A stretch of DNA of 64,000 bases, taken from the NCBI GenBank assembly GCA_018350325.1, contig JAEVLN010000007.1, positions 4,135,804-4,199,803 on the forward strand, in the 5' to 3' direction. Numbering within the stretch: position 1 is the stretch's first letter; each line of letters begins with the position of its first letter. Of the stretch, positions 28,601 through 40,365 are shown in pieces. The notes under the pieces are model-generated. The model had not been told where the DNA came from, searched no databases, and saw nothing but the letters and a program-made list of their open reading frames with translations. The position numbers were made by a program, and so were the translations under genes. The stretch is from Globodera rostochiensis (taxonomy: Eukaryota > Nematoda > Chromadorea > Rhabditida > Heteroderidae).

Positions 28601-31600
28601 TTCGCCACCCTCGTCGGCACCAATCGGCTGTTCCGAAAACGCGTGCCGTCGGGCCAAAATGTGTTCAGCCGCTGTTACGGCACCATCAAAACGGCACTGC
28701 ACAACAAAAAGCGGTAAAGTTCAAAAAGGGACAATTTTGCCGGAAGGAATTTACGCATTTTCTCCGCCAAATAATTTCATTTTAATTACCTTTTATCTAT
28801 TTGCGCGCAAAACAGTTACAAACAGCGGAGATTGGTGTTAGCAAAGTCGCGCAATCAGCAAATTTCGCCGCCCAAAAATGTTCTTGACCACTTTTTGGAC
28901 GACCACAACTGCGAGCGGGACAAGGAGTGCGATTTTGGGCGCAAAAATGTGTGCGGACAGGTGGGCGCCATGGCTTTTTTTAATTTTAATTTGTAAGTAG
29001 ACTAAGTTTGTTTAGTTAGGCTTAACCGGTTCCTTAACCAACAATTGGCTTAATGAAGCTAATTGGCTTATTTATTTTATCCAGTATTAAATTTGGGGAT
29101 TAATTAGGCTTAACATATGCCTTAAACCGATGATCAGCTTAATGGGGGCTAATTAGGCTTAACACATGCCTTAAACCGATGATCATCTTAATGGAGGCTA
29201 ATTAGGCTTATATCTTTGCAGGTAAAATTTCTTGAAGAGTTGCGCGTTGTGCTTCGTATGATGCTGCTCTTTGTCCCACTTCCGCTGTTTTGGGCATACC
29301 AATCACAAATGGTCCGCAATTAAGCATTTACAGAATTCAACAATGATCGAAATTCTGTCCAATTTTCATCAATCAATGTTTTCACTGGTCAAATTGTGTG
29401 ATCTGATCAAAAGTTGCGGCAGATCACACTTTAGATTTTCATTGATGAAATACGAAATTTGCCATGTTCAGTTTTCACTTTGGGCTGTCCAAAAGATGAA
29501 TGTCGACCCAAGCTTTCCGATCATCGGCGTTTTCCTCACGCCTGATCAAATTGGCCTCCTTCTCAACATTTTCATGCTCATCCTGATCCCTGTTTTATAT
29601 GTGAGTAGAGATCGATCGGACTTGAGGACTGATCGAAATCTAACCAAATCGAGAAATCGTTTAAGATCAGTGAAAATCCTTAAAAACCCTCACGAAAAAT
29701 CTCGGTGAAATTTAATCGATCGAGATTTTGATCAAGAATATCGATTGTCCGATCACTAGTAGAGAGGAACAAAAAATGATGTGTCAAAAAATATCAAAAA
29801 AGCAAAATGTTATTTTCATAAACTTTTCATATTTCAATTTTTATTGAATTGTTGGAAACCCGTGATTAATTTAATATTAAAAATAATTATGTAATTGTTT
29901 AGTACCTTGTCTACCCATCTTCGTTGGCACAACTCCTTTCAGTGAACACGTATGTGTACAATGAACAAACGCACGCGTGTTGTGTGCCGAAACAAATTTT
30001 AGAAATTTAAAATCTTTATAAAAATTCCTGGCATTCCCTGAGCTCTGCTGGCATTTGTGAGATTGTTTGTACCCTTAAGGTATCTGAAAAGGATGGCATC
30101 CGGCATATTTTTGTGCGCGTTGGCATGCGCAATGTCTGCATCAGTCCAATTCTGGCTCAATGTTCGTCCCGTCCCGTTCCGTTCATTGAAAAAAAGAGTT
30201 TTCAATAAATTTGAAATCTCGAGAACTTAGTTAAGACCGGGACTCAGTGGAAAGTATTAGAATGCCAAAAAAACATCTGCACACATAATGCCGATTTGAA
30301 TCCCAATCAGAAGTCTGTGTCGCCTCCGCTCCAACCGCCGCCCAACGGCGCACTGCTCAAAGTGTTCAACATTTTCCCGTACGATTGTGCCATTTCTGTC
30401 GTCCGCGCGGGCGACAACGGCACCGGCACCGGCATGGACATTTCGATTGCGGGCAACGGCTCCTCCAACGACGCCCCGTTCACATTGACGTCTGGCGAAG
30501 TGTCCAATGGGTACACGGATTTGTTTTTCAAATTTGGCGCCGGCTCATCATGCGCAGGCCATCGGAAGAGCAAAATTCGAATGGAAATCAAAGGTGGGGG
30601 GCAATTTTTAAATTAGTGTTAGTGCCAAAAGTGCCTTTTATTTTTATGTTTTAAAAAGTTGCGGATTTAGTGGGAAAATTGCATTATGCCATTGTGAGCC
30701 CCCAGGGCATCATGTCCAGTGCAATGGACGTGCTGAAACCGTTCCCAGCTGCTGGACAATCGTCCATCGGGTGAGCCAAATCATATTTTTATTATATTTA
30801 TTTAAAATAATAAATCGTAATGGACAGCGATCTGTACAAAAAAAATGATCAAAATTCTGATCACTGGCCCGGGATGGGAGCTACCTAATTAGATTCGGAT
30901 CGAATCAAAAGAAGCGCTTACCAATTTTAAATAATTTGGCCTTAATCACAGCCTCTGGTTTCATCTGATCCGGATTTATGGGTCGGATCAAAATTTAGCT
31001 TATGTGTTTTTTATCCCTGGTCTGGTCTGATCCGGAGTTTGAACTGTGGAAGTGATCGGGCGCCCAAATCCTTTCGAAGTAAGTTTTTGCTTTAGCGTCG
31101 TCGTCATGATGCCTTGCAACTCGCTGGACCAACAGCTACTTCCTGCAGAGTGTGCCAATGCCACACTGAACATGTTGGCCCAGGCACTCACTCCGTTCGC
31201 CTCTCCATTCGCAATTTGTCCATTCGCCCCGTCGTCGGATGACGACGTCACCGCTTCTGCAGCAAATTCAACCGAATCTTCCACCAATTCATCCGCCACA
31301 TCATCTTCCACTTTATCGACTCCATCGGATGCCAACAATGCTTCTTCCTCCTCCTCCGCTTGCATAATGTGGGATTTTGGTGACATTCAATCCGGCCAAC
31401 TGTCCGTTTTTCCGCCCCGCGGCGACAACCTTGGGCCAGGAAGTGCCAGCATTTATGCCCTGAAGACAGTGCCCGGCGGCGTGTAAGAGTTTTTGTGTTG
31501 CTCGCGCGATCAGAAACAAACTGATTTGATGATCACACAAAAATGTTTGGATTTGTAAGGTACACTGTACCTCCGCAACAGTCCGCTTCATCGCCAGACG

Positions 31601-33064
31601 ACGACGGGTCAAATTCAAGCAGTACAACAACAACAACAGCAAGCATTTGGGATTCCGGCATCCAATTGGACGGCAACGGAGGCGTTTCACTGATCGTTTT
31701 GTCCCTTGACGGAAGTCCATTGAACGGAGCAAGCCCAAATGTAGGGGGGAGGGACAAAAATGGATGGGATTTTTGTGAAACGGATTTAAAGGGAATAATA
31801 AATATGGGGGGTTTTTGACCAAAAAACGGGTGCCAGGCTTTTAAGAAAAAAAAATCCGGAAATCGGAGATAGTCACACTTAAAATTTTAAAAATAAATGA
31901 TTTTAAATTTCAAAAAGTTTCGGCACTTTAAGGACACATCGAACTCGTCGCAACCGGTGCTCACAGTTTTGCCAATCGTTGGCCCAAACTCTTTCGGTTT
32001 GATTTTTGCAAAACTTTTTTTGTTTAAAAAACAACCCCCCGTAGGCGCACTCTGGCTTCTGCCCCAATACTTTCTGGCGGCATTGTCCGAAATTCTTTTG
32101 TCCATTACGGCACTGGAATTTTGTTATATTCAGGTCAGACGTAGGGTTAGGCAGTCATGCCAAATGCCTCACTTTATCTGAGAATAATTTGATCAAAACG
32201 GTCTTTATGGAAGCAGATCAACTCCAAAATCATTTTGAGGAGTTTGATTAGATCAGCAGGTTAGGGTAGCTCCCCGCCGGCATCCCCCCCCCCCCGCTCC
32301 CGAAGATTTCCCGACATGTCGCCCCCGACATTGTTGGGCCTTACCCCCGACTTGACGTCCCCGAAGAAGCCCGACCCCCGACTTTTCCACCCCGAAGGGT
32401 CGGGGAGCAACCCCCCTAGGTCAGGCCCAAATCATTTTTATGACGACTTTTTTCAGTGATCAGTTTTGCATAGGAGATTGATTACACACTGACATTGTGC
32501 AACTCAGTCTGATCAATTGTTTCACTCCAAACTTCTTTAGGCTCCGATTGCATTGAAGGCAACGATGATCAGGCAAGTGAATGGTTAATGATCATTTTAA
32601 AATTATTTTTCTTAAATCCCCTAATTAAATCCGGGAATTCCGTCGTTAAGCTATTGGTTCTTGATGATCTACATTGGCTGGTCCCTGGTGTCGCTGTTTG
32701 CGCGCTTTCAATTGTCTCCGGATCCGGTCAAACTATCAGTTTTCTAATCGGAACTTTTGTGCTGGAATCAGAAAATTCCGAGTCCACCAAAAAGGGTCGG
32801 TGCAACCGTGTTCAGCTTCAGATGGTGCAACTACTGCTCGCTGCTTGCTCAATGTCGATGGCCGGCGCGCTGTTTGCCTGGTTGGCTCACTGCTGCTACA
32901 CGTACAAGGACCGCTTGGGCGTCACGTCGTCGGACGATGAGCCGCGTCGGAAATCGGCGACTGCCGCACAGAGCGAGGACAGCAGCGGCGGGCTTACCGA
33001 GATGTTCAGCCACCTGCGGGGCAGCATCGCGCGACTGCCCAAGCGGAGGGTGGCAAGACTTTGA
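25695..33064 (+). CDS. SLC15/POT-family oligopeptide-type transporter
   Basis: Twenty-one exons join in phase to about 963 residues: 25695-25802, 26345-26507, 26701-26842, 27305-27415, 27476-27560, 27681-27789, 28521-28713, 28816-28960, 29222-29311, 29472-29600, 29903-29949, 30080-30161, 30311-30593, 30659-30770, 31096-31482, 31560-31740, 31918-31996, 32045-32133, 32541-32572, 32651-32726, 32816-33064. POT marks: QFFERLSFYTMKG in TM1 (about 72-90), GGIRAVLAAYGADQ (about 190-203), VGTNRLFRKRVPSG, FWAYQSQM, a very large extracellular loop (about 450-800, Ser/Asn-rich), then LPQYFLAALSEILLS and two last helices. Animal SLC15 proteins couple di/tripeptide uptake to protons. Two odd points: the ExxER motif of TM1 reads QFFER, and the usual DQQGSRW segment after FWAL is replaced. 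Intron 19 starts GC (ATCAG|GCAAGT). Exon 1 (acidic N-terminus) is the least certain. Introns carry a minisatellite and half of the inner inverted repeat. Confidence 0.92.
26195..26292. mobile_element. Possible MITE remnant in SLC15 intron 1
   Basis: TAGGGTTCCTCCCTACCGA at one end and GGTAAGGAGCC near the other, around CCGACCTCGGG-like sequence. Similar G/C-rich blocks with TAGGGTAGCTCCC and GGGAGCAACC ends occur at about 32267-32419. No clean target duplication. Confidence 0.4.
27703..29070 (+). repeat. Inner inverted repeat, right arm (within SLC15)
   Basis: Inverted match to 23830-24893 covering exons 6-8 and their introns, plus sequence after exon 8 (TTAGTTAGGCTTAACCGG). The arm is longer because the intron-6 minisatellite is expanded. 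Confidence 0.9.
28000..28495. repeat. 31-bp minisatellite in SLC15 intron 6
   Basis: About 15 copies of a 31-bp unit containing CTGATCAATCTTAATGACCA. The inverted copy at about 24420-24580 has only about five. Upstream intron sequence (27870-28000) holds looser GATCA-rich repeats. Confidence 0.9.
29606..29757. mobile_element. Possible GATCG-rich MITE in SLC15 intron 10
   Basis: Starts TAGAGATCGATCGGAC and ends GTCCGATCACTA, so the ends are inverted repeats. Internal ATCTCGGTGAAATTTAATCG resembles blocks near 11702 and 62613. No target duplication confirmed. Confidence 0.45.
32267..32419. mobile_element. Possible G/C-rich MITE in SLC15 intron 18
   Basis: TAGGGTAGCTCCCCG at one end and CGGGGAGCAACC ending in CCCCTA at the other form imperfect inverted ends around repeated CCCCGAC blocks. 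It lies between exons 18 and 19. No target duplication identified. Confidence 0.4.
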
Positions 33065-34285
33065 CCCTTTCTCAAAGCATTTCTGTTGACAAACAAAGCC
33101 TGTTGATCAGATGACGACACTTCTTTTTTAATTGAAACACTACACAAAAACACATTGGCGCGCTAATTTTCGCTTTAATAATCTTTCATCATTAATTGTG
33201 GTGCCAATTAAAATAAATTAATAAAAATGATGCTTTTTAAAATTCTTTCAAAAGATTTTTTGTTCGACAAAAGCCAAAATAATTTAATTAATCTTCTTAT
33301 ATAGATTTATAATGTTCATAATAAAAAAGCTGGACAAACCGATTTTTTCGAGATCACGGCTCGGAATCCCGATCAATCCATTTTCGGGATTTCGCCTACC
33401 ACTCGCCCGTTTTTGCCAAGCAAGCTCAACATCCTCCCGCCCCTAGGGGAAATTCCTTGATCAGAGATGAACCTCGAGTCAATCTACCACTCGCCCCATT
33501 TATCCCTAGCGAGCGAGTTAAACACCCCCCCCCCCCCCCCCCCCCCCCCGAAGGGATCGTCGTACTTACCCGTTTGTTCCCAGCGAGTTCAGAGCATCCC
33601 CTTGGGGGAAGCGTAAACACTAATCTCTCGATGGAAAGGACAACGAATTATGTACAGTATTTACTAGTGCTGCACGAGACCCAAAATTTCTCGATACTCG
33701 AGCCCGAGCCCGATACTTTACCTCGAGACTCGAGCCCGAGACCCAAAAAACCCGAGACTTTTCTCGAGTCGATACTCGATATCGAGACTCTCGTGCAGCA
33801 CTAGTATTTACTACTACACCCCGCTGTGATAGTGGGCGAAAACATTTGGTTGGTCTCGGCTTGTCGCCGGGGGGGGGTTGGGTTGGGCTCGCCGGGGGGG
33901 GGGGGGGTGGGCTCGCCGGGAGGGGGGATTGAGTGGGGGTCGCCGCGGGGTGGGGGGGGGGAGGGATTGGACTCGCAGGGGACGGGTGGGTGGGGGGGGG
34001 GTTGGCCGTCGGTGCCTGCACAATTTTGGTCGGTTGGGTGCTGGGGCTGCCGCATCGATTTATTTACCCAGAGGGGACAACGGATGATGGGGGTTGTCTT
34101 GCCTTCGTTGTTTTTCCTATAATTTCCCCCCAATTTTACCATTTATAGGAGGGGGGGGGGCTAGGGAATTTGCGAAAAAATTTTTAATTTTATTTCCTGC
34201 CTCTTTTACCCACAAATTTTTCCAATTTTTAAACAGTATTTTTGGACTTAAACGGGCGCTAACACAATTCATTCTCTCCAGCAGT
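33065..34285. other. Intergenic between SLC15 and the homeobox pair
   Basis: Holds a C run at 33525-33549, a G-rich tract at 33869-34010, another G run near 34151 and one hAT MITE (33665-33803). No gene seen; proline- or glycine-rich frames come from the homopolymers. Confidence 0.7.
33665..33803. mobile_element. hAT-type MITE, 139 bp, perfect 8-bp target duplication
   Basis: Terminal inverted repeats TAGTGCTGCACGAGA and TCTCGTGCAGCACTA are perfect over 15 bp. GTATTTAC lies on both sides (33657-33664 and 33804-33811). Internal sequence is repeats of CTCGAGACTCGAGCCCGAG. Confidence 0.93.
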
Positions 34286-35609
34286 ATGCGGACAAGCTTC
34301 TCGCGCGCTCAGTTGGACGTGCTGGAGGGCATTTTCGAGAAAACTCGTTATCCGGACATTTTCATGCGGGAGGAAGTGGCCGCTCGGATCAGCGTGCCCG
34401 AGTGGCGAGTTCAAGTGTGGCGCTTAGAGAAAATTGAGATTCTCAAGCACTTAGCAATTTGTCGAGAATGGATGCTTTTGAACAGGCGTGGGCGCGATAC
34501 GAATTTTCGTATCCGTATTCGTCCATCCTCAAAATCTCATATCCGGATATGCGCGGATATACAGCGGATATATCCGGATAAGTGCGTTTTCATATCCGTT
34601 ATCCGTCAATATCCGGATATATCCGCGGATATCCGGATATCCGTGCCCACGCCTGCTTTTGAAAATACTATCTGTTGGCATTATGCCAAGAAGAAACAAA
34701 TTTTGTTGAACACTTTTTCAGGGATGGTTCCGAAACCGGCGGGCAAAGGCACGCAGACTAAAGAAAGCCCAGCAACAACAGCAACAACTTTTACCGGTGT
34801 TTGCACAATGATCCAATAAAGTGATCTGAGACTGATTTTGGCGTCTTTATTTTTTCCTTTTTTGGATCATTTCTGATTGACCCAAATGATCAGATTTTGT
34901 TGGCCCACTAAGAGACTGATCAGAATCATTTTGAATGGAATGTTAGCCTTTCCTGCTTATATTTCGTCCCAAAAAGGGCGCGCTGTGCGGTCAACAACCA
35001 GCCGTACCTCATCAACAGCCCGTCGCTGCAGTACCTGTTGCTGCTGCTGCAACTTCTGCAGTTATTCGCGCAGTGCGAGTCAAGCGCCGTGGCAAAGGTC
35101 GAGCGCGGGTTGCTAAAATGAACAAAAATTGAACCACTTGAAAATCCTGAATCTGGATACTTGATCTGCTGGATTTTACGAAGGCTGGATCTGATTTCTG
35201 GATTAAAAATCCCAGAAAAATCGTCGTCGGCTGGCGTTATGTCCTCACCCGATTCATTGAAATTAAGTGAACATATTTTTTACAAATTTCTATCAAAAGT
35301 TAAAGCGATCAATTTCAGTTTTTTAACTAAAAAATAGACCAACAAAAAGCGGAATTATGGTACAAGCGAGAATTTAACCCTCTCCCCACCCAGGCACGGG
35401 GTTGGGTTATCGGTTTTAGGGTTCCCATCCGCCGGTTACCAGAAAATTATAGTAAATTTCCAAGAAAATCCGTTAACCCCCCAGGCAAGGGCCGTCGTCG
35501 TGCAGTGACTGCTCGCGCCAAAACCACTCGACAGGCAGCCGGCGGCAAGCGCAAAAGCCGTCGTTGCATTTTGCGGACGAAAGCGGTGGCCGCCGATGCC
35601 GTCAAATGA
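34286..35609 (+). CDS. Otx/paired-like homeobox gene 1 with basic tail (intact)
   Basis: Four exons join in phase to 149 residues: 34286-34414, 34722-34796, 34977-35097, 35485-35609. The homeodomain reads [29 protein letters not shown] and WFRNRRAK; the second segment is that of Otx proteins. The first intron falls between homeodomain residues 46 and 47. Departures from Otx: Gly at 47 instead of Val, and Arg at 50 instead of the Lys that gives Otx its site preference. The frame starts at homeodomain residue 4 or 5, so the N-terminal arm is short, unless an upstream exon joins at the CAG before ATG. After the homeodomain come a Gln run, an Ala/Val-rich stretch and a strongly basic tail ([14 protein letters not shown] onward, then RKSRR). 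Such tails could bind DNA non-specifically; that is inference. A hAT MITE sits in intron 1. Confidence 0.8.
34483..34655. mobile_element. hAT-type MITE in homeobox gene 1 intron 1
   Basis: Terminal inverted repeats CAGGCGTGGGC and GCCCACGCCTG are perfect. CTTTTGAA flanks both sides (34475-34482, 34656-34663). Internal sequence is ATCCGGATAT repeats. Confidence 0.93.
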
Positions 35610-35904
35610 ACTTTGAGAGGGGGTGGGTATTTTTATGAGTTTGAAGGAGGTTAAGAAATTTCAAAACATCTTTAGGTGATCAATCAATCAGCGGATAACA
35701 ATGACGACGAAAGTGATCAGTGAAGAGATCATTTTCTTTGGAAAATTTTTTTTAAATCTTTGAACGGCATTAGGCAGCTGGGCTTATTTCCACCAAAAAT
35801 TTCAAAAAACCAAATCGGAGCATACAAATTCGACTTTTTCATTCATTGCTGTATTTATGTCTAATCATAATTAAATTGGCGTAAAGTGTCCCAGCGGCGG
35901 GCTT

Positions 35905-36050
35905 TATGGTTAAAACGCCTAAGGGGCGGGCGCATAAAAAGACTAAAAGAGACAGACGGCAAGTTGAACGCCCCGGGAGCTCAGCGTTGGCTTGTGTTTG
36001 TGAGGCTGATCAGTAGTGATCACCGCGCCAGGGGTCGTGGGTTCGATAAA
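35905..36050 (+). repeat. Degenerate tRNA-derived SINE-like unit
   Basis: Begins with GTTAAAACGCCTAAGGGGCG, then about 45 bases on a tRNA-like part: GCCCCGGGAGCTCAGC (acceptor and box A) and GGGTCGTGGGTTCGA (box B region). The same order occurs in the two better-kept units at 55391-55870. The T stem no longer pairs, so it is a decayed member and not a tRNA gene. Confidence 0.6.
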
Positions 36051-37650
36051 ATGCCAAAATCAAAACACAAATCGATCGGACGATACGATGAATTTGATAA
36101 ATTGCAAAAAATAAATAAAAAATATTGCACGACGACGGCACGTGACATCACGGTTGGCACTCGCTGCGCGAACAGTAGCAGCAGAAGGTGCAGCCGCAGC
36201 AACGGTGGACTGTTCAGGTACGGCTGGAATTCGGTGACGGTACAGCGCGCAAATGCCAACAGCAGCCGGATTGCCTATGCCTAACTCTTTTCTGTTATAG
36301 CATTTACAGACATTGGGCTTTCTAATGGTACCAAGAATGTTTGATTTTGTCTAATAATCAAAAAGTTATAACATTTTATTGTCGAGTCGGCGCTGAACTG
36401 ACCCCGACCGTCCGTCAGTCCATTTGGCACATTTTCGCCCGCACAAATGCCCGCCCCTCGGGGGCATATTCGTCCATTCTAAGCACAGAAACAAATCGAT
36501 TGCTGCGCGTCCATCCAACAGAACAACAACCAAAAATTGGAAGGACCGGTGGGTGATGGTGACCTTCCTTTTAATGACCCCCTTATTTGGGCACTATCGG
36601 AAAATTGATGCCCCCCCCCGCCTCCAGCAATGGCATTGGCACATTAGACATTAAAAAAAAAATTAAGCAAAAGTGAGAAATTGAAAACGCAGATGTCCAT
36701 AATTTTGATTAATAAATAAAAATATGATGATTATGAAATATTTTTTTTACTCCTCTCATCGAACTTCGTAAGTAATTCTTTTTGTTTTTTTATTCCTTTT
36801 CTAAAGTAAATTTTTTGAAGCGCAGCAGAATTATCAAAATGGTCTTGTTTTTAGTAGAAAACACTTTTAACTTAAAATACAAATTTAAATAAAATAATTA
36901 TAAAAATATTAAAGTTAATTACCTCCGATGTGTTTAACTTTAATTTATTTTTTTGAAGTCGCCGATAATTTTTATTATACAATATTATCGTCGTATTATA
37001 CAATATTATCGTCGTAGGTTCAATCCTATAAGCCATAATAGCTTTGGTTCTTTAATTTTAACCTTTTGTTATACAATTTTTGTTTGTTTCTTCAAAAATT
37101 TTCTGCAATTTTGTAAAATAAAATTTCAAACGGCGCTTAACGGCACCGTACTGTCGAGGAATACGTCTGGAATTCGTTGACCGCATGTTGCGCAAATGCC
37201 ATTAGTTTAAAATGCCATCAATTTCTAATGAAAAACTCCAGCAGCTGCTTGCTGTCCGTCCACCTTCATAATCTTCACACTAAAAATGCTGGGTTTGTTC
37301 GATTTTTCATTTTTGCGACAAAAACTCATTTTTGGGTCATTAAAAGGGGAGGCAGACCCAAATTTTTGTCAAATTAGCTAAAAGATTGTTTTTTAAATAA
37401 TTTCTATTAAAAACACAAAAGAAATTAAATTTAATGTGCCCTCCTTTGTTGTTGCCCCATTTTCCGATGTCCATTTTTGCGATTGTGCCCAAAGTACGCG
37501 CGTCGTTGGGCAGTCCGGTCCGTCCATTCATCCCAACTTTGGGTGGTTTTTGTTTGCATTAACAATCGATTTTGTTTGTTTATTGATGGACGAAAATGTC
37601 GCCGAGGGGGTCGGTCGTCCGGCGACTGTCCATGTGCCAAAAGCTTCCCT
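36051..37650. other. Between the homeobox genes: no clear gene
   Basis: Two short blocks resemble each other: near 36220 (TACGGCTGGAATTCGG then GCGCAAATGCC) and near 37162 (TACGTCTGGAATTCG then GCGCAAATGCC). They suggest a duplicated exon or element belonging to the homeobox duplication unit. I cannot assign a product. The rest is AT-rich. Confidence 0.4.
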
Positions 37651-37823
37651 TTAATGCCGCCCCCTCGGGGCATATGCAATTAATGCCGCCCCCTCGGGGC
37701 ATATGCAATTAATGCCGCCCCCTCGGGGCATATGCAATTAATGCCGCCCCCACGGGGCATATGCAATTAATGCCGTCCCCTTCGGAGCATATGCAATAAT
37801 GCCGCCCCCTCGGGGCATATGCA
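37651..37823. repeat. 29-bp tandem repeat, six copies
   Basis: Unit TTAATGCCGCCCCCTCGGGG followed by CATATGCAA; the CCCC-TC-GGGG core is a small hairpin. It lies about 120 bp upstream of homeobox gene 2, so it could affect its promoter. The unit also resembles GCCCGCCCCTCGGGGGCATA near 36450. Confidence 0.92.
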
Positions 37824-38124
37824 TGCAAATGCGTCCAAGGAAAAATCTTTTAGCACTTCTCGGGACTCTTGAGTCAGTTTCAACATTGTGTTAAGTTTTC
37901 TGCATTAGCCACCAACAACTATAAAAAAGGGTTCATTTCGATGCGGTTCTCGCGCGATCAGTTGAACATGCTGGAGCGCGCATTTCAGAAAACGCATTAT
38001 CCTGACTGTTTCGAACGGGAGAATCTGGGCGCTGGAATTGGCGTGGCCGAGTGGCAGCTTACGGTTGGTCATATGAGTCCTGCCGCGCGTGGCAGGGCTC
38101 ACTCAACATAAGAAGCCTAATAAG

Positions 38125-38601
38125 TAGAGCTGGGGGATTTTCAGGTTTTAACCTATTTTTTTTTGTAGAATAGGGGGATCATAAGAGAAGCCCAAAAAGA
38201 GAATTCATTTTGAAAAAGAATTAGAATTAGAGCGACTTTTTAATCAATATAAATCAATATTTTGTCTTTTTTGAGAATAAATCAATATTTCGCCATTTTT
38301 TCGTAATACAATATTTTAGGCATTTTTTGAGAAAAATGCAATTTTAGGCATTTTTACGAAATTTTTGAAGACATTCAATATTTCAGGCACTTTTTCCCAA
38401 AATTTCTTCAAAAAATGCAAAAAAACGACAAAATTTGATCCTAAAAATCAAAAAAATTTTCAAACCAAAAATGCACGCCTAAAAAATGACTTTTTCATTG
38501 CCCAAAATCCACCCCCCAAAAGATCGACATTTTCCCTAAAATTTGGTCAATATTTTAAGTCAATATTTCGCGGTTTTTAGTCAATATAAATCCCAGCTCT
38601 A
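38125..38601. mobile_element. hAT-type MITE in homeobox gene 2 intron 1
   Basis: Ends TAGAGCTGGGGGATTT and AAATCCCAGCTCTA, with CTAATAAG on both sides (38117-38124, 38602-38609). Interior is TTTTTGAGAAAAATGC-like AT-rich repeats. It is a different element from the one in gene 1's matching intron. Confidence 0.92.
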
Positions 38602-39219
38602 CTAATAAGGCCAAAATATGGTTTAAAAGCGGACAAAAAATTACGATGAAGTCCCTAATAAAACGGAATTGCCGATTTTTACACTTTAAAATGAATTTCG
38701 AATTTGAACAATTTTGCCATTTTTTACGTCAGAGGTGGTTCCAAAATCGACGAGCAAAAGATAGGCGCATATACAAAGAAGCCGCGCAGCTGTTATTCCA
38801 ACATAATGTAAGAATTTATGCAAAATTTGAAATTTTTTTATTAACGAAAACATTTTTTATAAGAAAATGATTTAGTCAAATGGAAAAGAACAACATTAAA
38901 TAGGTGCTAGGTCGTTGCGCAAAATCTGCCATCTCCGCGCCCCGCCCCAAAGTGATTAGACCACCCCTGGGGGGTTAAAGGGGGTAACATAGCAGAAGAA
39001 AGCTAAAAACCCAAAAAAAAAATAGAAAAAAATAAAACCAAAAACCGGGGGGCAGGCGCCAAAAGCCTTAACCTTTAAAGAAAAAAAATTTTAGAATCCG
39101 CTTAAGGCCAAAAAATAAACCCGAGTTATCCCCTACTAGGCAGCTCCTTAAGGAATACACGTTGCTGCTGCAGCGCCTTCTGCTGCTGTTCGTGGCGCAA
39201 AAAGTGCCAAACGTTGTGC

Positions 39220-40365
39220 CAAGCGTTGGGTTACCGGTTTTAGGGTTTCCATTCGGTGACCAGAAAAATTATCAGACTTTGCAAGAAAATCCATTAACCC
39301 TCCAGGCAAGAGTTGGGTTATCGGTTTTAGGGTTCCCATCCGCCGGTTACCAGAATAAAATTATGGGAAATTTCCAACTCGTTAACTATGGGAAATTTCC
39401 AACTCGTTAACCCCCCAGGCACGGGTTGGATTATCGCTTTTAGGGTCCGGTTACCAGGAAATTATGGGAAATTTCCGAGAAAATATATTAACCCCCCCCC
39501 CCCCCCCCCCCCCCAGGCACGGGTTGGGTTATCGGTTTTTTCAAAGATCCATTAACCCTCCAGGCAAGAGTTGGGTTATCGGTTTTAGGGTTCCCATCCG
39601 CCGGTTACCAGAATAAAATTATGGGAAATTTCCAACTCGTTAACTATGGGAAATTTCCAACTCGTTAACCCCCCCGGCACGGGTTGGTTTATCGCTTTTT
39701 GGGTCCGGTTACCAGGAAATTATGGGAAATTTCCGAGAAAATATATTAACCCCCCCCCCCCCCCCAGGCACGGGTTGGGTTATCGGTTTTTTTCCAAGAA
39801 AATCCATTAACCCTCCAGGCAAGAGTTGGGTTATCGGTTTTAGGGTTCCCATCCGCCGGTTACCAGAATAAAATTATGGGAAATTTCCAACTCGTTAACC
39901 CCCCAGGCACGGGTTGGATTATCGCTTTTAGGGTCCGGTTACCAGGAAATTATGGGAAATTTCCGAGAAAAAATATATTAACAACCCCCCCCCCCCCCCC
40001 CAGGCACGGGTTGGGTTATCGGTTTTTTTCCAAGAAAATCCATTAACCCTCCAGGCAAGAGTTGGGTTATCGGTTTTAGGGTTCCCATCCGCCGGTTACC
40101 AGAATAAAATTATGGGAAATTTCCAACTCGTTAACTATGGGAAATTTTCAACTCGTTAACCCCCCAGGCACGGGTTGGATTATCGCTTTTAGGGTCCGGT
40201 TACCAGGAAATTATAGGAAATTTCCGAGAAAATATATTAACACCCCCCCCCCCCCCCCCCCAGGCACGGGTTGGGTTATCGGTTTTAGGGTTTCCATCCG
40301 CCGGTTACCAGAAAATTATGGGAAATTTCCAAGAAAATCCATTAACCCCCCAGGCAAGGGCCGTC
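39220..40365. repeat. Tandem array of an intron 3' end / exon start (homeobox gene 2 intron 3)
   Basis: About four to five copies of a unit of about 250 bp containing GGGTTATCGGTTTTAGGGTT, CCGGTTACCAG, GGGAAATTTCC and a C run ending CCCAGGCACGGGTTGG. In homeobox gene 1 the same sequence is single copy (35385-35490), and its CCCCCAG|GCAAGGG is the real splice acceptor of exon 4. Each array unit therefore carries a copy of that acceptor and the first bases of the exon. Confidence 0.85.

Noticed and set aside
31313..31822. Minus-strand 169-codon frame
   Set aside because: Shadow of SLC15 exons 15-16, whose phase and family match are clear on the plus strand.
37651..37823. CRISPR-like array of hairpin repeats
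   Set aside because: Units are contiguous 29-bp tandem repeats without unique spacers, in an animal genome.
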